Part shown: positions 7,961-16,820 of the stretch, piece after piece
Numbering within the stretch: the stretch's first letter is position 1
Layout of the letters: each line of letters starts with the position of its first letter
DNA from: Paracoccaceae bacterium
Lineage (GTDB): Bacteria > Pseudomonadota > Alphaproteobacteria > Rhodobacterales > Rhodobacteraceae
Length of the DNA stretch: 57,354 nucleotides
Assembly (NCBI GenBank): GCA_947449875.1
Contig: CANFSY010000006.1
Location: 1 to 57,354, forward strand
Direction of reading: 5' to 3'
Translations under genes and position numbers: made by a program
The notes under the pieces: generated by a model
Database searches by the model: none
Seen by the model: the letters and a program-made list of their open reading frames with translations, nothing else
Told to the model about the DNA's origin: nothing

Positions 7961-8953
7961 TCAGGCCCGCAAGTCCACCACCACACGCCCCTTGACCTCG
8001 CCCTTCAAAATCGCCGCCCCAAGTGCTGGCAGATCGGCCATTGTGGAAGGTTCGATCATCGCCTCTAGCTTGTCCATCGGCAGGTCAGCGGCGATCCGCG
8101 CCCAAGCCCTTTGACGATCGGCAAAGGGCCGCATGACCGAATCGATCCCCAGCAAATTCACCCCGCGCAGCAAGAACGGAATGACCGAGGCCGGCAGCCC
8201 CGATCCGCCCGCAAGCCCAACCGCCGCCACAGACGCGCCGTATTTCATTTGCCCCAGCACCCGCGCCAGCATCGGCCCGCCCACGGCGTCGATGCAACCG
8301 GCCCAAAGCTCGGCCTCTAACGAGCGTTTGACGGTTTCGGCCAGATCAGCGCGGGCGATGATGCGGGCCGCCCCCAAATCGCGCAGATAGCTTTCCGTTT
8401 CCGGCCGCCCCGTCACTGCTGCGACCTGATAGCCAAGCTTGGCCAACAGCGCCACCGCAACAGACCCCACACCCCCCGCAGCGCCCGTGACCAGCACCTC
8501 GCCGCCCGCAGGCGTCAGCCCGTGATCTTCCAGCGCCAGCACGGCCAGCATCGAGGTCAGCCCCGCCGTGCCGACCGCCATCGCCTGCCGTGTGGTCAGC
8601 CCTGCGGCCAGTGGCACCAGCCAATCGGCCTTGACCCGCGCCTTGGTGGCATAGCCGCCCCAGTGCACCTCGCCCACGCGCCAGCCGGTCAGAACCACCT
8701 TATCGCCGGGCTTGTAGCGCGCGTCGTCTGACGCTTCGACGGTGCCGGCAAAGTCGATCCCCGCCACATGCGGATAGGCGCGCACCAGCCCGCTGCCGCT
8801 GGGCGACAGGCAAAGGCCGTCTTTGTAATTGAGGGTGGAATACTCCACCGCCACTGTCACATCGCCCGCAGGCAGCGCGCTGTCGTCCAGATCTTGGATC
8901 GCAGCCACGGCCTGACCTTCGGCGTTTTTCTCTAGCACAAGCGCTTGAAACAT
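7961..8953 (-). CDS. acuI: MDR-family NADPH-dependent reductase, AcuI/YhdH type
   Basis: A 330-residue medium-chain reductase without structural zinc cysteines. It shows the quinone-reductase-like start EYSTLNYKDGL, HVAGIDFAGTV, then a Rossmann fold with TGAAGGVGSVAV and an AAVTGR strand for NADPH. AcuI of Rhodobacter sphaeroides reduces acryloyl-CoA to propionyl-CoA, relevant in DMSP and 3-hydroxypropionate metabolism, and this protein has its length and layout. No DMSP-lyase or acuK/acuN gene is nearby, so the substrate is not confirmed by context and a general YhdH-like enoyl reductase is possible. AAGGAAAG lies upstream of the ATG at 8953. Confidence 0.8.
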   Translation of the reverse strand: MFQALVLEKNAEGQAVAAIQDLDDSALPAGDVTVAVEYSTLNYKDGLCLSPSGSGLVRAYPHVAGIDFAGTVEASDDARYKPGDKVVLTGWRVGEVHWGGYATKARVKADWLVPLAAGLTTRQAMAVGTAGLTSMLAVLALEDHGLTPAGGEVLVTGAAGGVGSVAVALLAKLGYQVAAVTGRPETESYLRDLGAARIIARADLAETVKRSLEAELWAGCIDAVGGPMLARVLGQMKYGASVAAVGLAGGSGLPASVIPFLLRGVNLLGIDSVMRPFADRQRAWARIAADLPMDKLEAMIEPSTMADLPALGAAILKGEVKGRVVVDLRA

Positions 8954-8981
8954 CGTCTTTCCTTTCGTGAATGCGGCCCGA

Positions 8982-9605
8982 TCAGTTGGGGCCGTGCCAG
9001 TCGATCTGGCAAATCTCTGCAGAGCGCCCGTCAAAATCCCACACCCGCCCATAAGCACGCACCCGCCCCTTGCCCGCTTGGGCAATGGTCACATCAGGGC
9101 CCATCCAGTAGCCGGTGTTCGACACCACCACCTCGCGGTCAGGATCGGTGCCGGTGATCGGCGTCACCTCGCCTTGTATTTTCTTGCCCACCGACAGGCG
9201 GCGGGTTTTGCCGTCCGTTACATATTGCACGGGCGCACGTTCGGCGCCCAAGAATTCCGACACCATCACCGCAAACAACCCGGTCGAGCCGCGCGCTTTG
9301 CCGGAAAAGATGCGGATCAGCCCGTCATAGGCGGCATCAGACGCCCGTTCGTCGATATAGGCCGCCGCTTTCCAATTGCCACGGCCCATATTGCCCGGAA
9401 TGTCCATCAACAGGCCCACGTTCAACCCGCCCAGATCATGGCCATCGTAATGCCCCGCATCAATGCGGATGCCGACCCAAGCCTGACAATAGCCCTCGGT
9501 CGGGGGATGCTTGCCCAAGCTGATCACGCAGGGGCAAAAGACCGTACAGTTGCAGTTAAGGATCAACTCCCCCTTGATGACCCAGTTTGGCAAAGTGGTC
9601 GACAT
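8982..9605 (-). CDS. DUF1326 domain protein with an N-terminal cysteine cluster
   Basis: A 207-residue protein recognised as DUF1326. The start WVIKGELILNCNCTVFCPC places Cys18, Cys20, Cys24 and Cys26 within nine residues, which suggests metal binding or redox chemistry. The rest is a beta-rich domain with GHYDGHDLGGLNV and a conserved C-terminal WDFDGRSAEICQIDWHGPN. There is no signal peptide or membrane segment. It ends 12 bases before the DUF2182 membrane-protein gene is joined on the same strand, and DUF1326/DUF2182 pairs are known from other genomes. The biochemical function is not established. Confidence 0.85.
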   Translation of the reverse strand: MSTTLPNWVIKGELILNCNCTVFCPCVISLGKHPPTEGYCQAWVGIRIDAGHYDGHDLGGLNVGLLMDIPGNMGRGNWKAAAYIDERASDAAYDGLIRIFSGKARGSTGLFAVMVSEFLGAERAPVQYVTDGKTRRLSVGKKIQGEVTPITGTDPDREVVVSNTGYWMGPDVTIAQAGKGRVRAYGRVWDFDGRSAEICQIDWHGPN

Positions 9606-9617
9606 TGGTTTGTCCTT

Positions 9618-10370
9618 TCAGGTCAAAACGGTGCGCAAGGCCAGCACGGCCCCCGCCCCGATCAAGGCATATCCCGCAGGCCGTGTTAAGGGGCGGCCGA
9701 TCTGGGGCAGTTTTTCCAGCACCATGAACAGGGTTGCAAGGCCCATCCACAGCAGGCTCATCGTGCCGCCGACAAAGGCCAAGGCCATCAGCGCCCAGCA
9801 GCAGCCAAAGCAGATCGCCCCCAGTTCCGCCCCCATGACAAAGGCACGCCGGATCCCGGGGGCCCAGCGCCCCATGAAATAGGTCAAGGGCATCCGGCAT
9901 TTGGCCAGACAGGCGGCTTTCAGGATGGAAAGCTGGTAAAACCCCGCGCCGCCAAGCAGCGCGACCGTCAGCCAGATCGACAGGCTTGCCCCATCCGGCG
10001 CCAGCATCCCCGCCCGCGCCAGCGCCCATTGCGCCCACGCCCCCAAAGCCGCGCCGACGATCCAGACCAGCGCATAGCCTGCCACCAAGGCCGCCGCCTC
10101 GATCGGGCGCGTCGCCCCTGCCGCGCCCATGTTCAAGAAGGTGCGCAAGGCGGGCACGAAGGTGGGCAACATCATAGCCGCCACCATCAGCGCCCACATG
10201 CCCCACAGATCAAACACCCCCGCCCCTGCCGCCGAGGTGCACAGCACGCCCCAAATCCCGACAGGTGCCTGCGCCACACGCGCAAAGATCACCGCCCAAG
10301 CGATCAGGATCAGCGCAAAAAAGGCCAGCCACAGTGCGCCTTGGCGGGTCAAACTGACCTGACCTGTCAT
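9618..10370 (-). CDS. DUF2182 predicted metal-binding integral membrane protein
   Basis: A 250-residue polytopic membrane protein, DUF2182 family, with about six hydrophobic segments. The first is ALWLAFFALILIAWAVIFA and another is VAAMMLPTFVPALRTFL. Cysteines sit in two places: AACLAKCRMP and GAICFGCCWALM, near membrane faces, consistent with the 'predicted metal-binding' name of the family. The start at 10370 is chosen because it directly precedes the first membrane segment; an upstream ATG at 10481 would add an atypical 37-residue tail. It is transcribed ahead of the DUF1326 gene, 12 bases apart, so the two probably act together. Function is unknown. Confidence 0.82.
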   Translation of the reverse strand: MTGQVSLTRQGALWLAFFALILIAWAVIFARVAQAPVGIWGVLCTSAAGAGVFDLWGMWALMVAAMMLPTFVPALRTFLNMGAAGATRPIEAAALVAGYALVWIVGAALGAWAQWALARAGMLAPDGASLSIWLTVALLGGAGFYQLSILKAACLAKCRMPLTYFMGRWAPGIRRAFVMGAELGAICFGCCWALMALAFVGGTMSLLWMGLATLFMVLEKLPQIGRPLTRPAGYALIGAGAVLALRTVLT

Positions 10371-10521
10371 GCAGCAAACGCCGAAAAGAGGTGAGGGTTG
10401 CGCGCCTGATCCTCGCCAAAGATAGGTGAGCTCGGCGCAAAGGTCGTTGCGGCGAAACAAGGCCGGTGACGTCTTGCGCACATAGCAAATCGTCCTTCAA
10501 AGCCCTGCAGCGGCAAAGGCG

Positions 10522-12108
10522 TCATGCTTGGGCCAGACTGGCGCGGATGGCTTTCTTGTCGATCTTGCCGACCGAGGTTTTGGGGATCATCTCAACCCGC
10601 AGCACGCGGTCAGGGGAGGCCCATTTTGACAAGCGCCCTGCGGCGATGGCCGCTTGCACCGCAGCCTGTACAGCCGCGCTTACTTCGTGCTGTGCCACCA
10701 CCAGCACCACAGGCCGCTCGCCCCAAGTCGGGTCGGGCACGCCCACCACCGCCACCTCGGCCACGCCCGCCACGGCCGAGATCAGGCTTTCCAAATCCAG
10801 CGAAGAAATCCACTCTCCCCCCGATTTGATCACATCTTTCAGCCTGTCGGTGATGCGCAAGGTGCCGTCGGCGGAGATATTGCCCACATCGCCCGTATGC
10901 AGCCACCCGCCGCGCCACAGATCGGCCGTGCCTGCGGGGTTGTGCAAATAGCCGTCAGTCAGCCAAGGGGCGCGGGCCACGACCTCTCCGGTCGCCATGC
11001 CGTCGTGGGGAACGTCGTTCATGTCGGGGTCAACGACGCGCAATTCGACCAAGGGGATGGGTTTGCCCGTGGCGATGCGGATGGAGGTGGTGTCTTCGGG
11101 TCCTTGCGTTGCGGCCATATCGGCGATGGTCAGCACGGGGCAGGTTTCTGACATGCCGTAGCCTGCGTGAATATCAATGCCCCGCGCAAGGGCGGCGCGG
11201 GCCAGCCCTTCGGGCAGGGCCGATCCGCCGATGATCACCTTCCACCCCGCCAGATCGACCGCCTCTGACCCCGTAGCCCCCAGCACCAGACCCAACACAG
11301 CCGGAACACAATGCGAAAAGGTGACACCGTGGGTGGCAATCAGATGCAGCAGCTTTTGCGGCTCGTACCGACCGGGGTAGACTTGGCGCATCCCCAGCAT
11401 GGTCGCAATCAGCGGAAACCCCCAGCCATGCACATGAAACAGCGGGGTCAGCGGCATATAGACATCATCGGCCTTGATCCCGCCCCGCCCGGGAACAGGC
11501 GCAAAGCAGGCGATCACGCCCAAGGTGTGCAGCACCAACTGACGGTGCGAATAGGTCACGCCCTTTGGGTCGCCCGTGGTGCCTGTGGTGTAAAACAGCG
11601 TGGCGCGGGTCGTTTCGGGGAAGGTGGGAAAGGCAAAGGCCGGATCGCCTGCCGCCAACAGCGCCTCGTAGGCCCCCGCAAAGCCCTGCGGCGGGGGGGC
11701 GGGCTTGTCTGACAGCAAGATCAAATGCACAGGCCGCGAGATGCGCGCCAGCAGCGGCAAAAGCAGGGGCAGAAAATCTTCATGCACCAAGATCGCATCG
11801 TCTTGGGCGTGGGTGATGGTGTACAGCACCTGTTCCGGCGACAGGCGCACGTTGACGGTGTGCAGCGTGGCCCCCAGCATGGGAATGGCAAAGAAGCATT
11901 CCAGATAGCGGTGGCTGTCGTAATCCATCACGGCGACAACAGACCCCGCGCCCAGCCCCAAGCCCGCCAAGGCCGACCCCAACCGATGCACCCTTGCACC
12001 AAGCTCGGCATAGGTCAGCTCTGCCCCGCCCGCATCGCTGATCCGCTGAGACGGATTGGCGCGCAGGCCGGTTTTCAGCAGTTCCCCGATCACCAGCGGA
12101 TAATCCAT
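10522..12108 (-). CDS. AMP-forming acyl-CoA synthetase (medium/long-chain fatty acid type)
   Basis: A 528-residue ANL-superfamily adenylating enzyme that activates a carboxylic acid with ATP and loads it on CoA. The P-loop-like motif YTTGTTGDPKG lies at about 173-183. PLFHVHGWGFPL, GYGMSETCPV and the hinge region LHTGDVGNISADGTLRITDRLKD follow, with a C-terminal lysine in KTSVGKIDKKAIR. AlkK-like medium-chain ligases and the DmdB methylmercaptopropionate ligases share this layout, so the substrate cannot be fixed. GGGAGGGATGGG before the ATG at 12108 decides the start over an upstream ATG at 12189. A 3-hydroxyacyl-CoA dehydrogenase-like gene lies upstream on the same strand, which hints at beta-oxidation. 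Confidence 0.88.
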   Translation of the reverse strand: MDYPLVIGELLKTGLRANPSQRISDAGGAELTYAELGARVHRLGSALAGLGLGAGSVVAVMDYDSHRYLECFFAIPMLGATLHTVNVRLSPEQVLYTITHAQDDAILVHEDFLPLLLPLLARISRPVHLILLSDKPAPPPQGFAGAYEALLAAGDPAFAFPTFPETTRATLFYTTGTTGDPKGVTYSHRQLVLHTLGVIACFAPVPGRGGIKADDVYMPLTPLFHVHGWGFPLIATMLGMRQVYPGRYEPQKLLHLIATHGVTFSHCVPAVLGLVLGATGSEAVDLAGWKVIIGGSALPEGLARAALARGIDIHAGYGMSETCPVLTIADMAATQGPEDTTSIRIATGKPIPLVELRVVDPDMNDVPHDGMATGEVVARAPWLTDGYLHNPAGTADLWRGGWLHTGDVGNISADGTLRITDRLKDVIKSGGEWISSLDLESLISAVAGVAEVAVVGVPDPTWGERPVVLVVAQHEVSAAVQAAVQAAIAAGRLSKWASPDRVLRVEMIPKTSVGKIDKKAIRASLAQA

Positions 12109-12239
12109 CCCATCCCTCCCAAGATTTGCGCCCACCTTAGCAGCGCTGTGAAATAGGTCCATAGAAGGTAAACAGACTGATCGCGGCAATGTCAGGTGGC
12201 CTGAAATCCGCAGGGGGTGTTCACAACGTCAAGACGACC

Positions 12240-12983
12240 CTAGCGTGCGCGCAACCGCACCCCAGCATCCAAGCGGATCACCTCACCGTTCAGCATGGGG
12301 TTGGCGATGATCGACAAAACCATGTGCGCAAAGTCGTCCGGCCGCCCGAAGCGGCGCGGAAAGATGGCGTCGCTGGTGATGGAATCGACCACTTCGGGGG
12401 GCACCTCGCTCGCCATGGGGGTGGCAAACAGGCCGGGGGCTATTGCCATAACCCGCACGCCTTTTGGGGCAAACTCTCGCGCTGCCTGCAAGGTCAGCGC
12501 CGCAATCGCCCCCTTTGAGGCGACATAGGCCCCCTGCCCCACCTGCCCCTCGTAAGCGGTGATCGAGGCGGTGTTGATCACAATCCCCCGCGCGCCGTCC
12601 TCGTCCAGAACCTCAGCCGTCATCATGCGGGCGGCGGCTTTGGTCATCACCGAGACGGTGCCCAAAAGGTTGACGTTGATCACTTGGGCAAAGCGGGCCA
12701 TGTCAACCGGCCCATCGCGCCCCACCAAACGCATCCCGCCCGGCACGCCCGCGCAGTTGACCACGATGCGCGCGGTCCCGTGGGCCGCTTCTGCCCCCGC
12801 AATCGCCGCGCTAACCGCAGCGTCATCGGTCACATCGCAGGCGAAACCCACACCGTCAAACCCTGTCACATCGCGGTCAAGCACAGCCACCTTGGCCCCT
12901 GCGCGTGCCAAGGCTTGCGCCGTGGCCAACCCCAAGCCCGACCCGCCGCCCGTGACCAAAGCGGCTAACCCTGTGGTCTTCAT
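12240..12983 (-). CDS. Short-chain dehydrogenase, type-2 3-hydroxyacyl-CoA dehydrogenase-like
   Basis: A 247-residue classical SDR. The NAD-binding motif TGGGSGLG is at 11-18, NCAG at 76-79, and the catalytic triad is Ser140, Tyr153 and Lys157 (YVASK). The overall pattern, including DEDGARGIVINTAS and GLFATPM, matches the HSD17B10/type-2 3-hydroxyacyl-CoA dehydrogenase group, which oxidises 3-hydroxyacyl-CoA in fatty-acid or branched-chain breakdown. It lies 131 bases upstream of the acyl-CoA synthetase on the same strand, which suits a shared catabolic role. Exact substrate is inferred. Confidence 0.87.
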   Translation of the reverse strand: MKTTGLAALVTGGGSGLGLATAQALARAGAKVAVLDRDVTGFDGVGFACDVTDDAAVSAAIAGAEAAHGTARIVVNCAGVPGGMRLVGRDGPVDMARFAQVINVNLLGTVSVMTKAAARMMTAEVLDEDGARGIVINTASITAYEGQVGQGAYVASKGAIAALTLQAAREFAPKGVRVMAIAPGLFATPMASEVPPEVVDSITSDAIFPRRFGRPDDFAHMVLSIIANPMLNGEVIRLDAGVRLRAR

Positions 12984-13015
12984 GCCAACCCCCTAAAATG
13001 CGTGCAGGCGTTGCC

Positions 13016-15034
13016 CTAGACAGCCTCCAACAACCCGCGGCCTTTCAGCAAAGGTTCCACCCCCGGCATCTTGCCACGAAAACGGGTGTACAGCACCTCG
13101 GCCTCCTCGGACCCGCCCGCCGACAGGATGAACTTTTCCAACCGCGCAGCGGTGGCGGGGTCAAACGGATCGCCGGTTTCTTCAAAGGCAGCAAAGGCGT
13201 CGGCGTCCATGACCTCTGACCACATATAGCTGTAATAGCCCGAGCTATAGCCATCGCCCGACATCGCATGGGCGAAATGCGGGGTGGCGTGACGCATTCT
13301 GATCGCGCGGGGCATGCCAAGGCTTTCCAAAACCTCGGCCTGCTTTTGCATCGGATCGGCGGGCGCCGCCCCCTCGTGAAACGCCAGATCAACCAAGGCC
13401 GAAGACACAAACTCCACCGTGGCAAAGCCCTGATCATAGGTGCCCGCCGCAAGCAAGCGGTGCAGCAGATCGGCGGGCATGGGCGCACCCGTTTGGTAAT
13501 GGCGGGCGTGCTTTTCCAAAACCTCGGGCACTTCCAGCCAATGTTCGTAAAGCTGGCTGGGCAGTTCGACAAAATCGCGCGCCACGCTGGTGCCCGAGAT
13601 GAAGCCATAGGTCACATCCGACAGCATCTGATGCAAGGCATGGCCGAATTCATGAAACAGCGTGCGCGCATCGTCATAAGACAACAGGCACGGATCGCCC
13701 TTGGCAAAGTTGCACACATTCACCACAACAGGCCGCTGATCGCCCCCCAAACGCCGCTGCGCGCGGATATCCGAACACCACGCGCCAGAGCGTTTTGATC
13801 CCCGCGCATAGTAATCGCCGATAAAGACGGCGATGTGGCGGCCCTGCCGTGTCACCTCCCAAGCGCGGCAATCGGGGTGGTAAAGCGGCACATCCAACGG
13901 GGCAAATTCCAGCCCGAACAGGCGGGTGGCACAGTCAAACATCGCGCTCAACATCGCCTCTAGCCCCAGATAGGGCTTTAAGACCGCCTCGTCCAAATCA
14001 TGCTCGGCCAAGCGGCGCTTTTCGGAATAATAGCGCCAATCCCAAGCCTCTAGCGGGCCTGATATGCCGTCAGCGTGCAGCATGGCTTCCAGCACGGCAC
14101 TGTCGCCCAGCGCCTTGCGCTTGGCAGGTTCCCAAACGCGCATCAACAAATCGCGCACGCGGGCGGGGGTTTTGGCCATTTCCGGTTCCAGCTTGTAATC
14201 GGCGAAACTGGCGTAGCCCAGCAGTTTGGCGCGCTCTTCGCGCAGCCGCAAAGTTTCGGCGGCAATGGCGCGATTGTCTGTCGCCCCGCCATTGGCCCCG
14301 CGCTGCACCCACGCCTCATACGCCTTTTGCCGCAGATCGCGGCGGGGCGAGAATTGCAAGAACGGCACGATGATAGACCGTGACAGCGTGACCACCGGCC
14401 CGCCCGCCCCCTTTTCCGCGCCCGCCGCCCGCGCTGCGGCGATGACAAACGCGGGCAGACCCGCCAAATCCGCCTCGGCCAAGGGCATGACCCACGCACG
14501 CTCGTCAGCCAACAGGTTCTGGCTGAACTGCGTGCCCAACACGGCAAGGCGCGATTTCACCTCGGTCAACCGCGCCGAAGCCGCCCCTTCCAGCAAAGCG
14601 CCCGACCGTACAAACATGCGGCGATACAGCGCTAAAACCCGCGCCTGCTCGGGCTCTAGCCCCAGCGTACCCCGCGCCTGCCACAGGGCCTCGATCCGGC
14701 CAAACAAGGCGCGGTTGTTGGTGATCTCGGAGGCATAGGCCGACAGCTTCGGCGCCATCGCACTTTGCAAATCCTCACGCGCAGGCGTGCTGTCGGCACC
14801 GGTCAGGTTGTAAAACACGCCGCTGACCCGCGAGAGCGTCTCTTCGCTCAACTCCAGCGCCTCGATCACATTGGCAAAACTCGGCTCTGCCGGATCATGC
14901 GCAATCTCTGCCACGCGCGCGCGCGCCTCGGCCAAGGCCACATCAAAGGCGGGGGCAAAATCGGCATCGACGATCTGCCCGAAGGGCGGCAAACCAAACG
15001 CCGTCTTCCACTCGCCCAATATCGGATTGCTCAT
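13016..15034 (-). CDS. M3-family zinc metallopeptidase (oligopeptidase A / Dcp type)
   Basis: A 672-residue cytoplasmic peptidase of the M3A family (PrlC/Dcp), which cleaves short peptides. The zinc-binding HEFGH is at 461-465, followed by the second zinc ligand region around DFVELPSQLYEHW. The C-terminal YSYMWSEVMDADAFAAF is typical. The start at 15034 is chosen because AAAGG lies about eight bases upstream of it; an ATG five codons earlier (15049) is possible. Length is close to the usual 680. OpdA and Dcp cannot be told apart safely here. Confidence 0.88.
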   Translation of the reverse strand: MSNPILGEWKTAFGLPPFGQIVDADFAPAFDVALAEARARVAEIAHDPAEPSFANVIEALELSEETLSRVSGVFYNLTGADSTPAREDLQSAMAPKLSAYASEITNNRALFGRIEALWQARGTLGLEPEQARVLALYRRMFVRSGALLEGAASARLTEVKSRLAVLGTQFSQNLLADERAWVMPLAEADLAGLPAFVIAAARAAGAEKGAGGPVVTLSRSIIVPFLQFSPRRDLRQKAYEAWVQRGANGGATDNRAIAAETLRLREERAKLLGYASFADYKLEPEMAKTPARVRDLLMRVWEPAKRKALGDSAVLEAMLHADGISGPLEAWDWRYYSEKRRLAEHDLDEAVLKPYLGLEAMLSAMFDCATRLFGLEFAPLDVPLYHPDCRAWEVTRQGRHIAVFIGDYYARGSKRSGAWCSDIRAQRRLGGDQRPVVVNVCNFAKGDPCLLSYDDARTLFHEFGHALHQMLSDVTYGFISGTSVARDFVELPSQLYEHWLEVPEVLEKHARHYQTGAPMPADLLHRLLAAGTYDQGFATVEFVSSALVDLAFHEGAAPADPMQKQAEVLESLGMPRAIRMRHATPHFAHAMSGDGYSSGYYSYMWSEVMDADAFAAFEETGDPFDPATAARLEKFILSAGGSEEAEVLYTRFRGKMPGVEPLLKGRGLLEAV

Positions 15035-15072
15035 CTTTATGCCTTTCATATTTGCCCAAATATCCCGGGGGT

Positions 15073-15090
15073 TAGGGGGCTGGCCCCCTA
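15073..15090 (-). terminator. GC-rich hairpin at the end of the permease gene
   Basis: TAGGGGG pairs with CCCCCTA around CTGG, and the hairpin includes the stop codon of the ABC permease gene. No T-tract follows on the minus strand. A similar GC-rich hairpin follows lysK. It may mark a transcript end, but the evidence is structural only. Confidence 0.3.
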
Positions 15091-15876
15091 TTTGGTGTGC
15101 AGTTTCATCCGCCCCTCGATCGTGCGCAAGCCAAGGCTTAGGCCGATCGTCATGACAAGGTAAAGCAGCGCCACCATGTTATAGGTTTCAAAATAGCGAA
15201 AATTCCCCGCCGCCTGCACCTTGCCCAGTTGCGTGATATCCGCCACGCCCAAGATCGACACCAGCGAGGAATCTTTCACCATCGCCACAAAATCATTGCC
15301 CAAGGGCGGCATGATCATGCGAAAGGCTTGCGGAAAGACGATGTGGCGAAATCTTTGCCAGCCTGTCAGGCCCAGCGACATGGCGGCTTCGATCTGGCCC
15401 TTGTCGACGGCTTGCAGGCCCGCGCGGAAAATCTCGGCCAGAAAGGCCGAATAGGCCAAGGTTAGCGCCAAAACCGCCCGCGCAATCAGGGGAAAGTCAC
15501 GCGCGCTGATGGGGTCGGCCCCCAGCCAGCCTGCGGCCCAGTTCCAAGCGTAGACCATGGCGGGGGCGACGACAAAGGCCACATACAGCAGCAGCACCAT
15601 CATCGGCACGCCGCGGATCACCTCGATCCAGATCCGCGCCGCTTGCCGCAGCACAACAAAACGCGACAGCCCCGCCACCGCCAAAGCCAGCCCCAAGGCG
15701 CAAGCCGACCCATAGGCCACCAGCGTGACCGCCACTGTGACCTGAATGCCCTTGACCAAGGTCGTCATCACTTGGGCATAGATGGCCGAGGCCCAGACCT
15801 CGTACCCCATCCACAGGCCGGTGACCCCAAGGATCACCAGCCACCATGGAAAGTCGTCGTCTTTCTTATGGGCCAA
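15088..15876 (-). CDS. Amino-acid ABC transporter permease (polar amino acid type), TTG start
   Basis: A 262-residue HisM/GlnP-like permease with about five or six membrane segments. The EAA loop, which contacts the ATPase, is visible as EAAMSLGLTGWQRFRHIVFPQAFRMIMPPLGN. IRGVPMMVLLLYVAF and FPLIARAVLALTLAYSAFLAEIFRAG are also typical. The frame begins with TTG at 15876, one base after the stop of the binding-protein gene; the next internal ATG (codon 23) would cut into the first membrane segment. It forms an operon with the binding protein. No ATPase gene is seen, so it must share one encoded elsewhere. Confidence 0.88.
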   Translation of the reverse strand: MAHKKDDDFPWWLVILGVTGLWMGYEVWASAIYAQVMTTLVKGIQVTVAVTLVAYGSACALGLALAVAGLSRFVVLRQAARIWIEVIRGVPMMVLLLYVAFVVAPAMVYAWNWAAGWLGADPISARDFPLIARAVLALTLAYSAFLAEIFRAGLQAVDKGQIEAAMSLGLTGWQRFRHIVFPQAFRMIMPPLGNDFVAMVKDSSLVSILGVADITQLGKVQAAGNFRYFETYNMVALLYLVMTIGLSLGLRTIEGRMKLHTK

Positions 15877-15877
15877 G

Positions 15878-16663
15878 TCAGTTCATCTTGTAGTCAAGAA
15901 ACCACTTCTTGTTCAGCGCATCAAACGTGCCGTCGGCCTTCAAGGCCGCAATCGCTGCATTCATCGGCGCAGCCAAATCCGACCCTTTGGGGAAGATAAA
16001 GCCGAAATCTTCCGCTCCCAAAGGCGCGCCCACCAGTTTCAGCTTGCCTTCGGATGCAGCCACATAGCCCTGACCCGCCGTCATATCCGTCAAGACCGTA
16101 TCGACATCGCCCGCCTTCAACGCCTCGACACTGGTGCCAAAGGTTTCGAAAAGCTTGATGCGGGGGTTGGATTCGTTGCCGTCCAGCACCTCGTACACGG
16201 CGGTGTAGAACGGGGTCGTGCCCGCCTGCGCGCCGATCAGCAGTTTGTCGTTTGCGGCGAAAGACTTGGCGTCGCCAAAGCGGCTTTCATCGCCGCGCAC
16301 CATCATAACGCTTTGCGAGCGCATATAGGCATCCGAGAAATCAACCTTGGCCTTGCGTTCGTCGGTGATCGTGATGCCCGTCATGCCCATGTCAAACTGG
16401 CCTTCCGAGACGGCGGGGATCATGGCATCCCATGAAATCGTCTCGTATTTCACCATCATATTCAGCCGCTTGGCCATTTCGGCGATGGCGTCATATTCCC
16501 AGCCGATGGCCACGCCGTCTTTGTCTAGGAACTGCAAGGGTGGATAGGCGTTTTCGGTCACGATGGTAATCTCTTTGCCAGCCAGATCGGGCAAGGCGTC
16601 GGCCATAGCACCGGTGGCAAGAGCGGTCAGCGCAAGGCCGGCCAAAAGGGATGCAAGTTTCAT
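15878..16663 (-). CDS. Amino-acid ABC transporter periplasmic substrate-binding protein
   Basis: A 261-residue SBP_bac_3 family protein. The signal peptide is cleaved after Ala21 (GAMA-D). Family marks are ITIVTENAYPPLQFLDKDG, GWEYDAIAEMAKRL, FDMGMTGITITDERKAKVDFSDAYM and GTTPFYTAVYEV. Such proteins capture polar amino acids in the periplasm for the membrane permease, here the next gene, one base apart. The ligand cannot be deduced. It is divergent from the dioxygenase gene across 157 bases in which I found no clear operator. Confidence 0.9.
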   Translation of the reverse strand: MKLASLLAGLALTALATGAMADALPDLAGKEITIVTENAYPPLQFLDKDGVAIGWEYDAIAEMAKRLNMMVKYETISWDAMIPAVSEGQFDMGMTGITITDERKAKVDFSDAYMRSQSVMMVRGDESRFGDAKSFAANDKLLIGAQAGTTPFYTAVYEVLDGNESNPRIKLFETFGTSVEALKAGDVDTVLTDMTAGQGYVAASEGKLKLVGAPLGAEDFGFIFPKGSDLAAPMNAAIAALKADGTFDALNKKWFLDYKMN

Positions 16664-16820
16664 TCTGTGATCTCCCTGTCACGAAGCGATGAGCGACTAT
16701 GGCCGTTTGTGGCCTGCGGGGGCAAGCCCTCTGCAGCACTGCACAGATAGGTTGCAAGGCTGCACCTTGTGCGCGGCCACACGCAGGGCCATCTATGCCA
16801 TACCCTGAAAGGAGACCCCC

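Noticed and set aside
7961-12983. A complete DMSP degradation cluster (acuI, acyl-CoA ligase, dehydrogenase)
   Set aside because: The parts could fit, but no DMSP lyase, demethylase or acuN/acuK gene is present and the intervening DUF1326/DUF2182 pair does not belong to that pathway.
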